From assembly GCA_029532625.1 (NCBI GenBank), contig JARFXM010000011.1, positions 3,981,501-4,045,500 of the forward strand: 64,000 bases of DNA, written 5' to 3'. The notes beneath the pieces are model-generated. The model had not been told where the DNA came from, did not search any database, and saw nothing but the letters and a program-made list of their open reading frames with translations. The stretch is from Lomentospora prolificans. Its lineage: Eukaryota > Ascomycota > Sordariomycetes > Microascales > Microascaceae. The position numbers were made by a program, and so were the translations under genes. This document shows positions 23,239 through 36,954 of the stretch, one piece after another (positions within the stretch are counted from its first letter, which is position 1; every line of letters starts with the position of its first letter).

Positions 23239-23321
23239 TGCCCACACCTGGGATCGAACCAGGGACCTCATCATTACACTAGCTCTACTAGTGATGCGCT
23301 CTACCACTGAGCTATACGGGC
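23239..23321 (-). tRNA. tRNA-Thr (anticodon AGU) with 11-base intron
   Basis: Full cloverleaf on the minus strand. Acceptor GCCCGTA pairs with TGTGGGC (G-T pairs at 5-68 and 6-67), discriminator A. The D arm is GCTCAGTGGTAGAGC, with the A box. Anticodon stem CATCA/TGATG holds loop CTAGTA with anticodon AGT, then an 11-base intron (GAGCTAGTGTA) at the usual position after base 37. The T arm CCTGGTTCGATCCCAGG contains the B box. The mature length is 72 before CCA addition. It reads ACU and, after A34-to-I editing, ACC and ACA. Confidence 0.93.
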
Positions 23322-24262
23322 TGGATCCGGTGATTGATGCGAAATCGGGACGCAACGACTATTCAAGTTCCCAGTCTTCACAGCGCAAATCCACTCAGCT
23401 TGTTGGAGACTGCGCTCCTCCCTCTTACTCAGGCTAGATCGTATATTCGAACTGTTTTTTACAAATGCTAAATCTAGTATACCTTCTATCCTAAGCGCGC
23501 CACTAGTAGACTCAGCACTACATAAAAGGGCCAAACGAGAGGGTGTCGGTTCGCTTCTAGACACATCAGAGAGCCCGTCATTTCACTATTATCATCAACA
23601 TTCGCTTCGGGGGTTTCAAAGGTGACACCGCTGGGTTTTGCACACTTAAGTAAAGGCTGCCTCCGTGGCGTTGTCCCGTGGTTCTCGTCCGCCTTAATAC
23701 TGCAGTTCCACCATGTATTGATGTCCTATTAGCGGTCTCTCCAAAAGACATTCAATTATCTTCAAAGATATTGGCCCCCTCAGGCCATCTTCGATCCGTC
23801 TGTCCATCCCCAGAATTAAGTCATAGTTCATTGTTAGGCGGCATAACTTCGAGTGTTGTGAGGCTTAAGCTTGAGCCGTCATGGTGGTAGTTTAAAGGCC
23901 GCTTTGTGTTGTTGTGATGACTAATCATCCGAGTCCCACGCTCACAGCATAAAATTTCTCGAATCGAAATTATCCGAGATGCAAATTAGAAAAGGGACTA
24001 CTAGATTTACCACCGACGAGCTCAATCGAGCTCATTCCGCCCAATTATGAGGGTATGTATCTTCGCTTTGCATCTCTTTTCCTTTTTCCTTGTACATGAT
24101 GATGTCGCTTCTATTAGAACCGCTGCGGCTGAGCACAGCTTTTAGCTGTGGGTGCTTACACTGAGCCTTTTCATCTGATTGCAGTCCCCCCACCGCGTTG
24201 TTTTCCCTGAAGAGTCTGATGACTTGGGCGTATGTGTCTAACCGGCCATTCAATTAGGAGAC
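23322..24262. other. Intergenic between tRNA-Thr and mitochondrial LysRS
   Basis: Contains the 5' flank of the tRNA and the promoter of the synthetase gene. A small palindromic pair GAGCTC-AATC-GAGCTC lies at about 24018-24033. No gene recognised. Confidence 0.6.
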
Positions 24263-26367
24263 ATGAAGGCCTTTCAAAGCCTCCGAGGCCAGCAAGCCCG
24301 AATAATACAATGCATCCCCTACGGACCCTCCCGATCTATCCGCCCAATACATGTGTCGCGACTTGATCCTCCGTCTCGACGTGGCCAGCTTTTCAGACAG
24401 CAGTCATGCCGTATCGATGCGTCGAGGTTAATGTCGACAACGGTGAGGGCACCAATGGAAGATAAGCCGACCGGCCCTGAGACCGAGGCTGAGCTATCGG
24501 ACTACAAGCAGCGCCGGCTTGAGCGTCTAGCAAGTCTCCAGGATGGCGAGGATGCCCTGTTTAAGGAGACGCATCCCCGTTTAGAGCACCGCACGGAGAC
24601 AATGTCGGTCGCTGACTTCCTCGAGGCGAATGGGGATGTGGAATATCATAACCCTAATGCGGATGCTGTGACTCTCTACGGTATGTCGGCTGAGCCTGTA
24701 TAAGAGCGGGATTAGAAACTAAAGCCTTCAATTATAGGTCGCATCAGGTCCATACGGCGTCATGGAGCTTACCTGGTATTTGTTGATATCGTGAACCAGT
24801 TTCAGTCCGTCCAGGCAATGATCAACTGGGGTAGGGTCTCTCAGGCATCTAGCATAACTAAGCGGCAATTCAAATTGTTCGCAAAGATGCTCGAAAAAGG
24901 GGACCATATCTGTAAGATGCCCGCGCCTCATCTATAATCACATGTTGTAGCCAAATCTAACAAGGCACAGCCGTCACTGGGCGCCCTGCTCGCACAAGCA
25001 CGGGGCAGCTAAGCATTGAGGCCACGGATCTACCGGAGCTTCTCTCGCCAGCTTTGGAACCTATTCCGGAAGTGTTGACGGACGCCGACAAGAAGATCCA
25101 ACGCCGCCATGTCGATATGCTTGTAAATCCAGAGGTAGCCGACACCCTGCGGCTCCGAGCAGCCATCCTCGCGTATCTACGGCAGTTCTTCCAAGAGCGC
25201 AAGTTCCTCGAGTTCCAGACGCCTATCCTTGCGGATAACGCCGGAGGTGCAATTGCGAGACCGTTCGTGACATCTTCGACGGAGGTACCTTCCAAGGAGC
25301 TTGCTCTGAGGATTGCCCCGGAACTGTGGCTCAAGAGACTGGTGGTTGGTGGCGTCTCCAACGTTTTCGAAATCGGGCCGTCTTTTAGGAACGAAGGGAT
25401 CGACGGCACTCACAACCCAGAGTTCACCATGTGTGAGTTCTACAGCGCTTACACAAATCTCCATGATCTCATCAAGAGGACCGAGGACATGTTGTCAGGC
25501 CTAGCTCAACATTGCCAGAAGTTGATTGCCACAGACCTCAAGTCCCTTCCCTCCGTCGAGCCCAACCTCTTCAAACCGCCGTTTAAGTACGTGGAGTTCG
25601 TCCCTGCGCTTGAGAGAGCACTGGGGTTCCATCTTCCAAACCTCGCGTCGGAAACGGCGTTAGCCGACATGATTACTGTTCTCAAGCTTGCCAACATCCA
25701 TATTCCTGGCGGCGCTCCAAACACTCTCCCCAAGCTCCTTGACCGACTTGCAGCTATCTATCTGGAGCCGCTGTCATTTGAGGGGCCACTCTTCATCACA
25801 CATCACCCCACATGCATGTCGCCCCTTTCCAAGAGCTTTGTCTGTCCTAAGACGGGCCAGGAGGTATCGGCGCGGGCTGAGCTTTTCATTAATGGACGCG
25901 AGCTCGCAAATATGTACGAAGAGGAGAACAACCCGGACGTACAACTGTATAAAATGTTACAGTACCGTCAGAGCGCCAGAAAGAGGAATGAAGGCGATAT
26001 TCTTGAAGATGGTACCTTGGTAGACGAGGCCGAGGTCGACGCTGAGCATTATTCCGCGGACGAGGTGGTTGACGAAGAGGCCCCTCCAGTGGATATAAGC
26101 TATATCCAGGCGCTGAGGGCCGGGTTACCCCCTACGGGAGGCTGGGGTTGCGGGATTGAGAGGCTCGTAATGCTCTTTTCCGGAGCCAAGAGGATCAGCG
26201 ACTGTCTAAGCTTCGGCACCTTGAAGAACGTGGTCAGCTTGAATGCGAATGCCAGCGAGGCGTTGCAGATCAAGGCGCTGCCGAAAACTGGTGGCCGGGA
26301 CAAGCTGGAGGCTCTATCTCGGAGGTTTATAGAGAATGAGGTTAACCCAGCAGGTGAGGCTGCCTAG
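24263..26367 (+). CDS. MSK1: Mitochondrial lysyl-tRNA synthetase
   Basis: Three exons (24263-24680, 24738-24911, 24971-26367; introns 57 and 59 bases) give 662 residues. Class IIb synthetase that charges mitochondrial tRNA-Lys. The N-terminal ~60 residues are Arg/Ser/Gln-rich with few acids, a likely mitochondrial targeting sequence. The OB-fold anticodon-binding domain spans the two introns (VTLYGRIRSIRRHGAYLVFV). The catalytic domain shows motif 2 (FEIGPSFRNEGIDGTHNPEF, Arg337), THHPTCMSPLSK and AELFINGRELANMYEEENNP, the LysRS pattern, and motif 3 (GWGCGIERLVMLFS, Arg595). An acidic insert (ILEDGTLVDEAEVDAEHY) sits before motif 3. The leader separates it from a cytosolic LysRS. Reading through intron 1 would stop within a few codons, so splicing is needed. 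Confidence 0.95.
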
Positions 26368-27498
26368 GGGTTAATTTGTTTGATACTGTACGATACCACT
26401 GGTTTTGGAGGAGTGCGAACTTATTATAGATATACCTGATATGTATGGCATATGGCGGAAGCATTGGGCGTCACACTGATTGAGGGATCAAATGGGCAAT
26501 GTACAACAGTTGAATCCAATCACTCAACACTCCATCTCGAATATTGTGATGAGAAGCTCCTTCCCCCTACCCTTGGCAGGCATCAGCGACACCAACCCAG
26601 AACAATTTCCTCGGGGCCTGAGAGGATCTCTCGTCGACGGCTCGATGAATGCGTATGCATCCAATATTACGCTAGCTAAACAGGGTCTTCGGAACGCTTC
26701 CAGCCTTAGCCGCCGCCATGTCTCATGATCGAACGGCCCTATCAGTACACCATACCGTCATTCGATCCCGATGACAGTACGCCGAGTACAATGTGCATTC
26801 CGACTTTGCATCATTTCTGTAAATGTAGCATCTTTCCACAGGTGCGTGCTGCAGGGTGCCACCCGAGGACGGAGTCGAAGGTTGGCATTCTTCCGTCTTT
26901 GCTTCTTACTTTTGCCTCTCTTGACATCCCATTACGCATACGACGCCCCCCTTCCACATGGGAAGTTGGATACTAGCTCCAAAGGCAAAAACTGGCCCTG
27001 AGCATGCCACGACTTGACAGAAGTGATAAAAAGACGGTAGCGGGCGGTAGTTGATTGTCATCCCCGGGTTCTCCACCTTTGCAGGGTCTCCTGACCTTTT
27101 TTTTTACCTTCTTTTTCTTTCTTTCCCTGATAGTTTTAGGGGAAGCGAGCATATGTGGGCCATAACCACGCAAGCTAGTCCTAAACCCCGCAAGGTTACC
27201 AAAGGCCAAGAACGGAGAGAGAGCCCAGCGATCCTCGCCCTTGCTTCATGGTGCGCCACACAGCCAGCGCCTATCATCTCTTTTACACCTTTACGGGTTG
27301 CTACTATTAGTTTGGGAGGCGGTCGGCACGAACTTTGACGGGGCGAGAGAATGAAGCGGGAATGAGCCTACGCAAGGCCCCTTTGACTGTTTACGCCGCG
27401 CGGATTGGCGGTTCAAGGTGCCGAGAGTGTCGACGTCACTGCCCTGACGTCTACCTGCAGCGCGCAAGTGGTATTGTTGGCCCATGTCTCTCTCTCAA

Positions 27499-27513
27499 CC
27501 CCCCCCCCCCCCC
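27499..27513. repeat. C15 homopolymer
   Basis: Fifteen consecutive C on the plus strand within the gene-poor region. Confidence 0.9.
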
Positions 27514-30500
27514 GGCCGGGAGTCTCGACATCGGAAGGGATGGAAGGTTGAGACACGGGGAGCGGCGGAGGGGACGAAGAAGTCACTCTGAGAAAGGTGG
27601 AAGTCGGAATTTCAAATCCATGGATCGTAAGTTTAAGCACTGGGAAATTCTTTATATCTTTCTTTTTGTTATGGCTCGCTACTGGAGCCGAGAATCTCCT
27701 TTGCCTCAATCCATCTATCTCAGACGTGGATCTTGGAAAGAATCGTAAAGCCATGTGCCCGATACGCCTTCGTACAACGATTCTTTTTTCTCTTTGCGTG
27801 CTTCTTTCACCAGGCCGGACCTCGCCGCCCTCACTTCTTTCGGCCCTGTTTTGTAAGACCCTGTGACTGTTTCAAAGACGGGAAGTGAAGAAAGCGAGAG
27901 TCTTTAAGCGAGAGCTGTGCTTTTCGCAGCAATGGATTCATTTGAGATGACAATTGCTTTTCTACGTGGGGGAAACGAGGAATTCCGCTACTATTCCCGC
28001 CGTGTCCATATATACGACGGCATATGGTGGTCTCGCTCTAGATAGCCAGGGTTGGTGATATTTTCTCAAGGGGTCACGAACCTCGACTCGGGCGCCTGGA
28101 TATATTAATTAGAAGGGCGAGTGAGATTATATCTTGCTACACTCCCCCCCCATCTCTCTTCTTTTTCCGTGGCCACACTACTGTTAGTCCCTAGAGATAC
28201 TTCTAGTCTGTAAGGTCCAGACGAGAAGCGATACGAAAGCAAGGGAATAGAAGACTAAAGATTTTCGTGACGACGGTATCCGGAAGGTATCAAAATTTCA
28301 ACACGCCCCCCAAAATCAGCGCTTTGGTGGAGTACCTTTGCCTTACTTGTCAGATCAGGCTTCATCTATTAGCTTCGAGCGTATTAGCATACCTCCGCTA
28401 ACTCGTAAACTCTCTCGCCTATATATTGATTTGTAGAATTTCTTCTTTCTTCTTCTTCTTCTCTGCTTCTATACTCGCATGCCGCTTCTCATCCGCCATG
28501 TTACTTTTCGTCTCGGCCGGCTCGGGTTTGGGGCTTGAGACAGTCGTTCGATACTACCTCGGTTTAAATAACCGATCTGATATAGGGACGGCTTGGAGAG
28601 CTTTGCTAAGAAAAGAAGGGGGGGGACATCACCCAGGGCCGGGCTCTGGAATCAAAAGAGGAGCGAGGGCGATCGTCTGATAACGGTGCCCGCGTTTGGG
28701 ATTGGTGGGGATGATGACGGGCGTCTTCGCCGTACCGTTGTCGGAGGGTTGACGATAAGGCCCGAGAAAGGGCATGAATCTCTTTTTAAGGCATAACTAA
28801 AATAAAGGTACAATGCTGAATTTCTACTGGGGACTTGGCGTTGGAATCCATCCCAATACAAGGGAGGGAGAGGGGAAGGGGGGGGGCCAAGAGGGCGGCT
28901 GGTGCGCGCGAGAGAGAGGACATCAAGGGAAAGTTTGGCCTGCATAGGCTGATTTGCAGATCGCCCAAGGTATCGACAAGCTCAACACGGGATTCCACAT
29001 AAACGCTGGAGAGCGGAAGAGGGAGAAAGGAGGAGAAGAAAAAAGAACTGGGTCACTTATGCCGTTGCTGTCCCTTGCAACTTTGGCGACGTATCGTATC
29101 CACCTGTTCCTCTACCTCGATTCGAGGTCGTCAAGTGTTCCCCTTAACCAGAGAGCGCCCTTATTGCAGCAGCGTGGTCTGGAAGCAACAAGAGAAGCGC
29201 ATAGCGGCGGGATGATGTGATAAATAGATGACATTGGCACCAGCCATGGCGAAATGGCAGTACATTTTACAGAGTAGGAAAAATAAGAGGAAGAGCGCCA
29301 CTCGTAGATTAACAGCCTATGGTGTGATCCAATGGATAGGAAGGAGGAAGGGAGGGGGGTAAAGACAGATGTGGGCAACCCACATGGATATTTGGGGGGG
29401 GGGAACGATGAGGCACGAGGTCTCATATGCAACCTGCAAAACCCGGGTGGATGAGGGTGTTTGGATCTGACTCGTCCCTAGCTTGTACATGTCGGAGGCA
29501 AAAAAGCTGGTAACCTAACTTTGTTGTGGTTTGACGGAAAAGGTTTGAAAGCGCAGAGCTATCGAGGCACGTCGGACGGGAATCTAGGGAATAGTCGATA
29601 GCTGGTGTGATGCCTGTCCGCCACCACAGGGCCGTTTTTCGTACGTCCTCTACTCCAAGATGCCGACGAACAATCGTGCTCATGATCTCGATCGATGTCT
29701 CTTGGGGATGAGTGAAGGGGGTGGGTACCGAGTTCCGGAACTTAGCGAGACCTTGAGACAGGTCTTGCCACTTACAGGCATGATTTACTTTGAGGCAGCA
29801 GCCGACGAGAAACGGAAAAAAAAAAGAAAAGAAAAAAAAAGCAATGGAAGAATGGCCGCAAAGGAATCGCCAAGCAAGCAAGCACATCCACATCTGCTAA
29901 CCTAAAAGCGCCCCATAAAACACACGTGGTTCTGCGTTCTACGCACCATCCAACCAGATATCGAAGCGAGACGACTAGGCTCTCGTAGCTCCGATTTGGC
30001 AGAATGGGGACCGGATCAAAACTCTTCTTCCTTATCTCCTTCGTCTGGCGTAGGGGCGGACCCTCCCCCGAGAACAACTGGGGTGAAAGTTGAGAACTGC
30101 AAGAGCGTGGCATGAGAAGGGAGAGGGACAGGGACAGGTAAGAGGCAAGAAACACACCGCCGTGCATACTCTCGTGGGCCTATAGAGATGCAAACTGGCC
30201 CTCCATCTCGTCCGTCTTTTACAGGTTCTTGTGGCGCCCCGCTGGCTATGTGCGATGGGGTACACGGTAACGTGCAGTTCAGCCCACGGTTCTGCCTGCC
30301 GTTCGAGCCTCGACATTGCGAGACGAGAACAGAGGGACGCAGGGAGAGGGAGGGGAGTTTGGCCCGGTTGGGGTCGGAAGGGGTTGATAGGCGGATGGCC
30401 TGCACACCTGAATGAGATAACCGGCGGTTCAGAACTCTTACGAGGGAAGCATCTTTACTGGAAAAGGACGTGCTGTACGACTCTTTGGACCGCAAAAAAG

Positions 30501-33500
30501 AGTCCGGCGGGCGTGGGTGGGGATAGGTTCACGTCACTGGATGGACGTGGAGGTAGGCGCTATCAATAGGTATCAATTGCTATTATACATCAGATATATA
30601 CGAGTGTACTCAATCAATGCAGGCTGCGAGGTAGATTGGATGATGGAGGGTTGTGGGTTGTGGTTTTTACTGATGGCGCCATGCAGTCAGTGACAAGGCC
30701 TTGTCGCTGGCTGGTCTTGTGAGCAGCCCACTTTTGTGCATATTCCAAAGGGAATTTGCCTGAACCATCTCGATCCCTGCGTGAGACGAAATAGAAGGAA
30801 ATAGAAAAAACATCCGTGACGAGGCAAACTCGGATATCTCCAACTCTGACGTGGCTCGGCTCCTCAAGAGAATGTATCCTGCAACCTTCACTGGTGACCC
30901 GAGGAAATGCGACCGTCCGTCAACAACTGCAGGTCCATCATCATGCTTCTTCATGTGGGAAGATGAAGCAGAGGGATATGAGAATCACCTGGTGTTGTAG
31001 CGACTATTATTACCAGCCGTTCGCCGGCTGTCGGCTAACGAAGCCTGCAAGATTATTAGTTTATACACGAGCAATACTTTTTGCCCGATGAGCGGAGGCA
31101 AGGCCGGGCCATTTTACTTCGAGTCACCTGGCTCCTTTCCTCTAGATCGCCTCGGAACTTTGAACCGCATAGATGCGGTCGCGGAGGCGATACTCGGCCG
31201 GCTGTTTTACGTCTGCGGATCCATGACCACTGTATCAACCCGGACTAGGCCATGCACTAAGAAGCTCTAACGGTTGTAGATGGATCGATGGATGGCTGGT
31301 CAGACTCCACAAAGAACCTCTCCCCAAGGCCGAGAGGCCAAGCGCATCAGACCACGATTGGGCGTAATGAAAGGAGAGAAGAAAAATTGATATGCTTTCG
31401 CCGATCTCCAAGCTTTACCACATTATGGAACAGGGTAAGCCCCTCAAAAAAAGGATTGTCTCTCTCCAGGTGAGGGGCAGGTCGTTGTTGTGGTGGGGTC
31501 CCTTCCCAAAAGAAAGACACAGGCACTCTCTGCTCTTTTTTTGCCGAGGGGTCAGGTCTCGAAAAGTCTCGTGATGCGCGATCGGCAAGGAGGTCAGACC
31601 TGGATGGACACACCTCCTACTTTCGTGTCGTATTTGGGCGTGACTGGCTCGTTGCCTTGAGCCATGCCGGGCAGTAGATATTAATAATACGCGACGAGGG
31701 ACGGATCTGTATGTTAAAGCGGCAAAGGTGGTCGTATCTGTACAGAGCTCGGATCGTACTGTAGACGGCCGGACACCTGTCGGAGTGCTTAGGAGGTGGA
31801 CGCAGGACCCGATCTTGGATCCCGGCTCTATTAATGGGGCTCTGAAGTGCGGTGATGAACCTTAATGCTAACAATCAGCGGATTCGGGCAGAGCTCAGGA
31901 TCTGCTTTTATTTTCGGCTGCGGCTCTTGAGGGGCGAGGATGACAAATTTCTGGCGGACGGCATAAACGCAGCCTATCCGGCCCTTCTAAGCAAGACCCA
32001 GACTTCGGCTGCCCTCGTCGTCGTCTCAGTCATGGCCAGCCAGGGCAGACGACGGGACAAGGACTTGGGAAGATCGGGGATTGGGATACTGAGAGAGTGA
32101 TGGGGGGGGATTGCGCCCAGTTATGGGTAGCCAAGACAGAGGAGGGTGCGCATTCCGAGTACATTGTGCAGGTGAAGCTTGTCACGAGGACGGGAAGTGT
32201 TCCCCCGTCCGAGCTTCGGTTCGGACATGAGCCTGGTAAAAGACCTGGCCATAGTTGGCAGGGGCGAAACACAAGAAGAAAGCAAAAGAACCAAGTATTA
32301 GTCTCTTACCTTTGACACAGACAAGGGTGCCTGGCCACCAAGCTTCAGTTCGATTCCGAGCAAATAATCTCCTGGGCCCGCTCTGCCGAATACCAGAGTT
32401 ATCAACTGAGCAGATCAGCGTAGCACTACAACCCAGGGCCCGTAATATCCGTAGTTCGGCCAGTACTTCTTAATTTCCTAGGCCTCAGGTTAATACGTTG
32501 CGCTGCAACCGGAACCGTGGCGACGAGGGAACAAAAAAAAAAAAAAAAAAAGGGCGACGATGGAGATCCGGTTTCCCTCTGCTTTGTTTGGTCTCGCTCT
32601 CGTCGCCTGTTTCTATAATCGTCTTCCCCCTTTTCCTTAGTCGCTTTTTGCCTTTGTCGTTGATAGCAAAAAGGAGAATCGTCGGGCGCGAGAATGTTTC
32701 TGGTGTGCTTTTGCTTCTTCCACTGTTTATGCAAGACACCGTAGATCGCTTTATGCTGCCCGCCTCCTTCCCCCCCCCCAAAACAAAAAAAAAAAAAAAA
32801 GGAAAAAAAAAAATGCCGTCCTTGCCTGATACTGTCCTATGCTCGGTCTGTGGATGGGAGGGGCGGTGACTTGGGATTAGCCCGGCGCATTACCCCAGGT
32901 ACAAGTGGAATTGATGCTTGTCTGTCCCTCCTTTGAAACTGTCCGCAGATCATGAGGACATCGGAGCTGGTGGCACTAAGATATTAGTTGTCCAACTTCG
33001 GTGATGACCAGTCAGAACCTGTGGACTTGGGACTCTAAGCCCAACACAGTCATGATGGGCGACAACCCAATGTGAATTTTCGATATCGTCGTTCCTGGCC
33101 GTCCAGTAAGAAGTCCGGACCACTGGTACGCGCGACATTAGAATCTGCAAAACGTCCTTGCGATGCGATATTAAACACTACTGGCCAGCTCAGAACCCGG
33201 ACCCGGAAGTGGGCTCAATTTTGAATGGGTCAAATCTTTCTTTTCCTGTCAAGAGACAAATTCACTGTGGATCCCGCTAAACGGAAGGGGCCACTCACCA
33301 GGGTCGCTGAGTGGTGGCCCAGTCTCCATTCTTGACGGCCAAAGTGGCATCGACCTCGCCCAACGGATATTAGCACGTCAGAGATTTTAATTATTCCCCT
33401 AAGCTCTTGTCAGTTGAATCTTGATGACTATTGTTTTCCTTTCTTTTTTTTTTTGATTGTCACCACCAAGGATGACAGGAGGAACTTGGATTCAGGGTCA

Positions 33501-34563
33501 GGATGCCCTGATCTCTAGCTTGGAACACCCCACAAAGAAAGCGAACCTTGGTCTGAGTCGGAATTGGCTTTCTCTCCAGGGCGGGTTTCTTGATGTTTGA
33601 ATTTAGATCTGTTGATTTGGGTGCCCCTCAGTACAAGTCACAAAGCCGGCGAGTTGAAGCTCTCGGCCCCCAGGTACGGATATATACAAGAAATAAAGAA
33701 GAGTCACATGGAACATTGCGGCGCTGCATCTGCGGCGCCTTGCTGCACCCCGATACCGATAAAGATGGAGCCTGCCTATCTCAACGCCCAGCGCACCGAG
33801 GTACGAAATAACTCTCCACTGTGCACCTGCGAGAATGCAGGAGGAATGTCACCCCTCGAGAAGCCGCGTCGCCCAGAGAGGGCTGTTTCGGCCACACATT
33901 GTGGGGAGCTCTTGTCATCATGGATTCGCCGAGACCGTCTCTTTCCTGATACGACGATGCACTGCTTCTCTACTAGTAGCTGGCGTTACAGCACGTCTGA
34001 ATACCGACCTTTGGTCGGGGCGCGCCTGCAAAATGGAATGGCACATCACCTTGGATGGTACTGGACGTGAGCACAAGTACTCTATACTCTTGACTGAGCC
34101 AAGACCTATCCGAAAATACGGCGAACCGCCCAAGCCTGGAACTTGCCGCGATCACGGCCTGGAATTATGACCTGTTGCAATCTTTCCTTTTTTCCTCTCT
34201 CTCGATGTATTATTTTCTAACATTGAAGGACTCTTGCTACCGATCATAAACCCATGGAGCCGGATGGAGGCCAGGCAACCTGGTATCTATCTTGGATGAT
34301 TCAGTCGCGAATAAACATGCTCTCTGCATATAATATACGCCTTAGATTATCGAAGACCAAGACGTGGCGATCTCATGAGACGTTCAACAACAGTGAGTGC
34401 CTTCTCGAACGGAAGGAACCGGTTGTTGCGAAACAAGTGGAGCGAACGGGCAAGGTTGACCTCTGTACCAACATGTATGTTGTAAATGTGATGGCGGGTC
34501 AGCCTCAGACTCGGTCCCACCCAAGGGGAACCTCTCTCCCTACACTACAGGACTGCCCTTTTC

Positions 34564-34587
34564 TTTTTTTTTTTTTTTTTTTTTTTT
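34564..34587. repeat. T24 homopolymer
   Basis: Twenty-four consecutive T on the plus strand in the gene-poor region. Confidence 0.9.
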
Positions 34588-36017
34588 CGCGCGGGTTTGG
34601 GGGTGAGCTGATAGCCAGCCAGCACGATGGGGATTAGACATTAAAGACGCAGGGGTAATGGTGGCGACAAAGGACAAGTGAACCTAAATGCCTCTGGCGA
34701 CACATCTTGCAATCTTGCAAAGGACTCACACAAGGGCCGGGATGATAGGCCAGTTGCAAGAAATGACGTGCCTCAAGTCTTCCGGCTTGGCTCTCCAGTC
34801 AGAGTCTCTTTATTGGCGTCTCGTGGTGGAAAGATATCTGCCGGGAATAATGCACGAGGGACGCTATTCTTACTATTATTACTACTTGTAGGCAAAGTCA
34901 CTAGTCTCTTTCCAATCCGCCTGGAAGGAGCCGGGCATTGAACCATTGCCAGCGGCAGATGTACTTCGTACTCGTGTGGCTCGATTGTCCTGGAATGCAG
35001 CCTCGTTTGCTCACCAGGGTCAGATGGGGACGTCTAGATCAAGCAAACCTCCAACCTGAGGGCCGAAAAAAATTTGGCCATGGAGCGTTTCTTCGCTCTC
35101 CAAGGACACTCTCTTGACCTGAAATGATGACGGCGGGCTCTCCGGAGTTACTCCTTCAGCGCACGGGACAGACACCAAAGCAAGGGTGCCACCGCAACGC
35201 GATATTGGATTGGGGATTGGAGAAATGAGGTCTGCCGTTTGGGAGATGGCGCGGCCAGGGTTGTGTGGAAGGGACCCTGGTTCGACGCTGTGCCCTGGGC
35301 CAAAGTCGGCTCACTCTGGGCCTCGTCTCATTGGGCGGTCTGCATGCCTCGCCAACAGTTATTGTCTGGCCAGGTCTTTGTCCCACACACCCCTTAAGGG
35401 AACATTGGGTCAGTCGTGGTCTTGGTCCCTTGGCGAGAAGGATGGAATTTTGGGCTGACGGTGCGGTGAGAAAGCGAGCACAAGTCAGAGCCGAGCCGAC
35501 TCGCTACAGACGCCGATCATTCGGGGTAATTCCTTCTGGGCTCTCCTTGTCCTAGACTCTGACAAGTAGTTCACACGACGTTTTCTTGGTCGTACTGGAT
35601 TCAGCTGTATTACGTGATGCGGTCGTCGGGACAATAACCTCACAGGATCACAGGGACCAGTAATGGGGCTAATACTCGGCCACTAGCCTCAGTTCACTTT
35701 TTTAAGGTAGAAAGGGTCAGGCAAGGTTCCATTAAAAAAGGGACCAGGGTCGTAACCGCTCCGTTCCCTGCAAAGGCACTTGCGAGTGGAGCGCAGGTGC
35801 AGCAGATCTAATTTGCAGCGCATCAATCCACAACACAGTCCAATCCTGCCGCTGCAGTGCTAGAATCGTGTATGCACGGTACGACACAGAATGCGATGTG
35901 CGAAGGCCTCGAATATTCCTGTCCTTACTATTGCCGGGTGATGTTGTGAGAGTTGTGGCCGAGCAAGTCAGATGAAGGAGACAGAGCGCGAGCAGAAACA
36001 CTGCAAAAGCAAAAGCA

Positions 36018-36049
36018 AGAGAGAGAGAGAGAGAGGGGGAGAGAGAGAG
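36018..36049. repeat. GA/CT microsatellite
   Basis: AG dinucleotides from 36018 to 36049, interrupted once by a run of five G, followed by GTGTGT. Confidence 0.9.
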
Positions 36050-36904
36050 TGTGTATTTGTATGTGGAGATACCACAACGCGGAGACGCTTTGAGTTTCTC
36101 GCGGCTTTGATATAATGTGTACAGGCGTTCGAGCACACGGATACAAGAACAACGAACGGGCCATGATCGTGCTTCTGCGTCGAGGAGGTCAACTCTTCCC
36201 GGTTTCCAGCATAACTCCCGCTCGTGGCGGCGTGAGAGAGCGCATCGAGGGGGTGGCCTGAGGATTCACATCCACACCGCACTTATGCAGCGCATCAAGC
36301 TCTGGGCTTGTGCCCCGTCTCGTGTGTTTTAGTGGTTGTGGCGGATCCATGTGTAATTTGTCAGTTTCAGTCAACATGGATGCTCCTGCTCGAAGACAAG
36401 AGACTACGGCTCCAGGGGAGGAGACAGGGCCAGTCCATCACCGAGGATTGATAGGATCAGGGAGAACGACATTGTTATATCAAAGTACTCTGTTTCTGTT
36501 GGATAGCTCTCGTCGTCAAACACTGACCATCCGATGGCTACTTGTAGCTATCAACCATTATGATCGAAGCGATCGAGGAGCGTGGATGAAGCGCTGGCGT
36601 TGCAATCTCTGGCAGGCGGTGGCAATTCCACCCACAGACTAGTGTACCTCGTACTTTTGAATCGTAATTTCAACCCACTCGCTTAAATGCGGCGAGCACT
36701 GACCAACAACGGGTTTTGGGAAAGTTTCGTCCACAGGCGATGATCATAGTCGGGGGTCGTGTGGTTGATATAGAAGGTCGAGGTATCGTCCTGTACTGGC
36801 CAGAGGAGAACACGAGGCGATGGAGCAATTTCACACCCGGGTTTTACCTGTCTCAGACACCAGATGCCGGCCGTTATAGGTCTTGCCTCATTTATCTCTC
36901 TCTC

Positions 36905-36907
<3 letters not shown>

Positions 36908-36952
<45 letters not shown>
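36908..36952. repeat. A45 homopolymer
   Basis: Forty-five consecutive A directly after a CTCTCTCTCT run, followed by an A-rich tail. The longest homopolymer in the window; could be a retroposed poly(A) tail or a slippage-prone microsatellite. Confidence 0.9.

Positions 36953-36954
<2 letters not shown>

Noticed and set aside
33597..34070. Open frames up to about 160 codons in the 12.4-kb gene-poor block (also 30016-30495 and 29423-29893, minus)
   Set aside because: Several frames overlap each other on both strands, none has domain signals, and homopolymers run through or near them.
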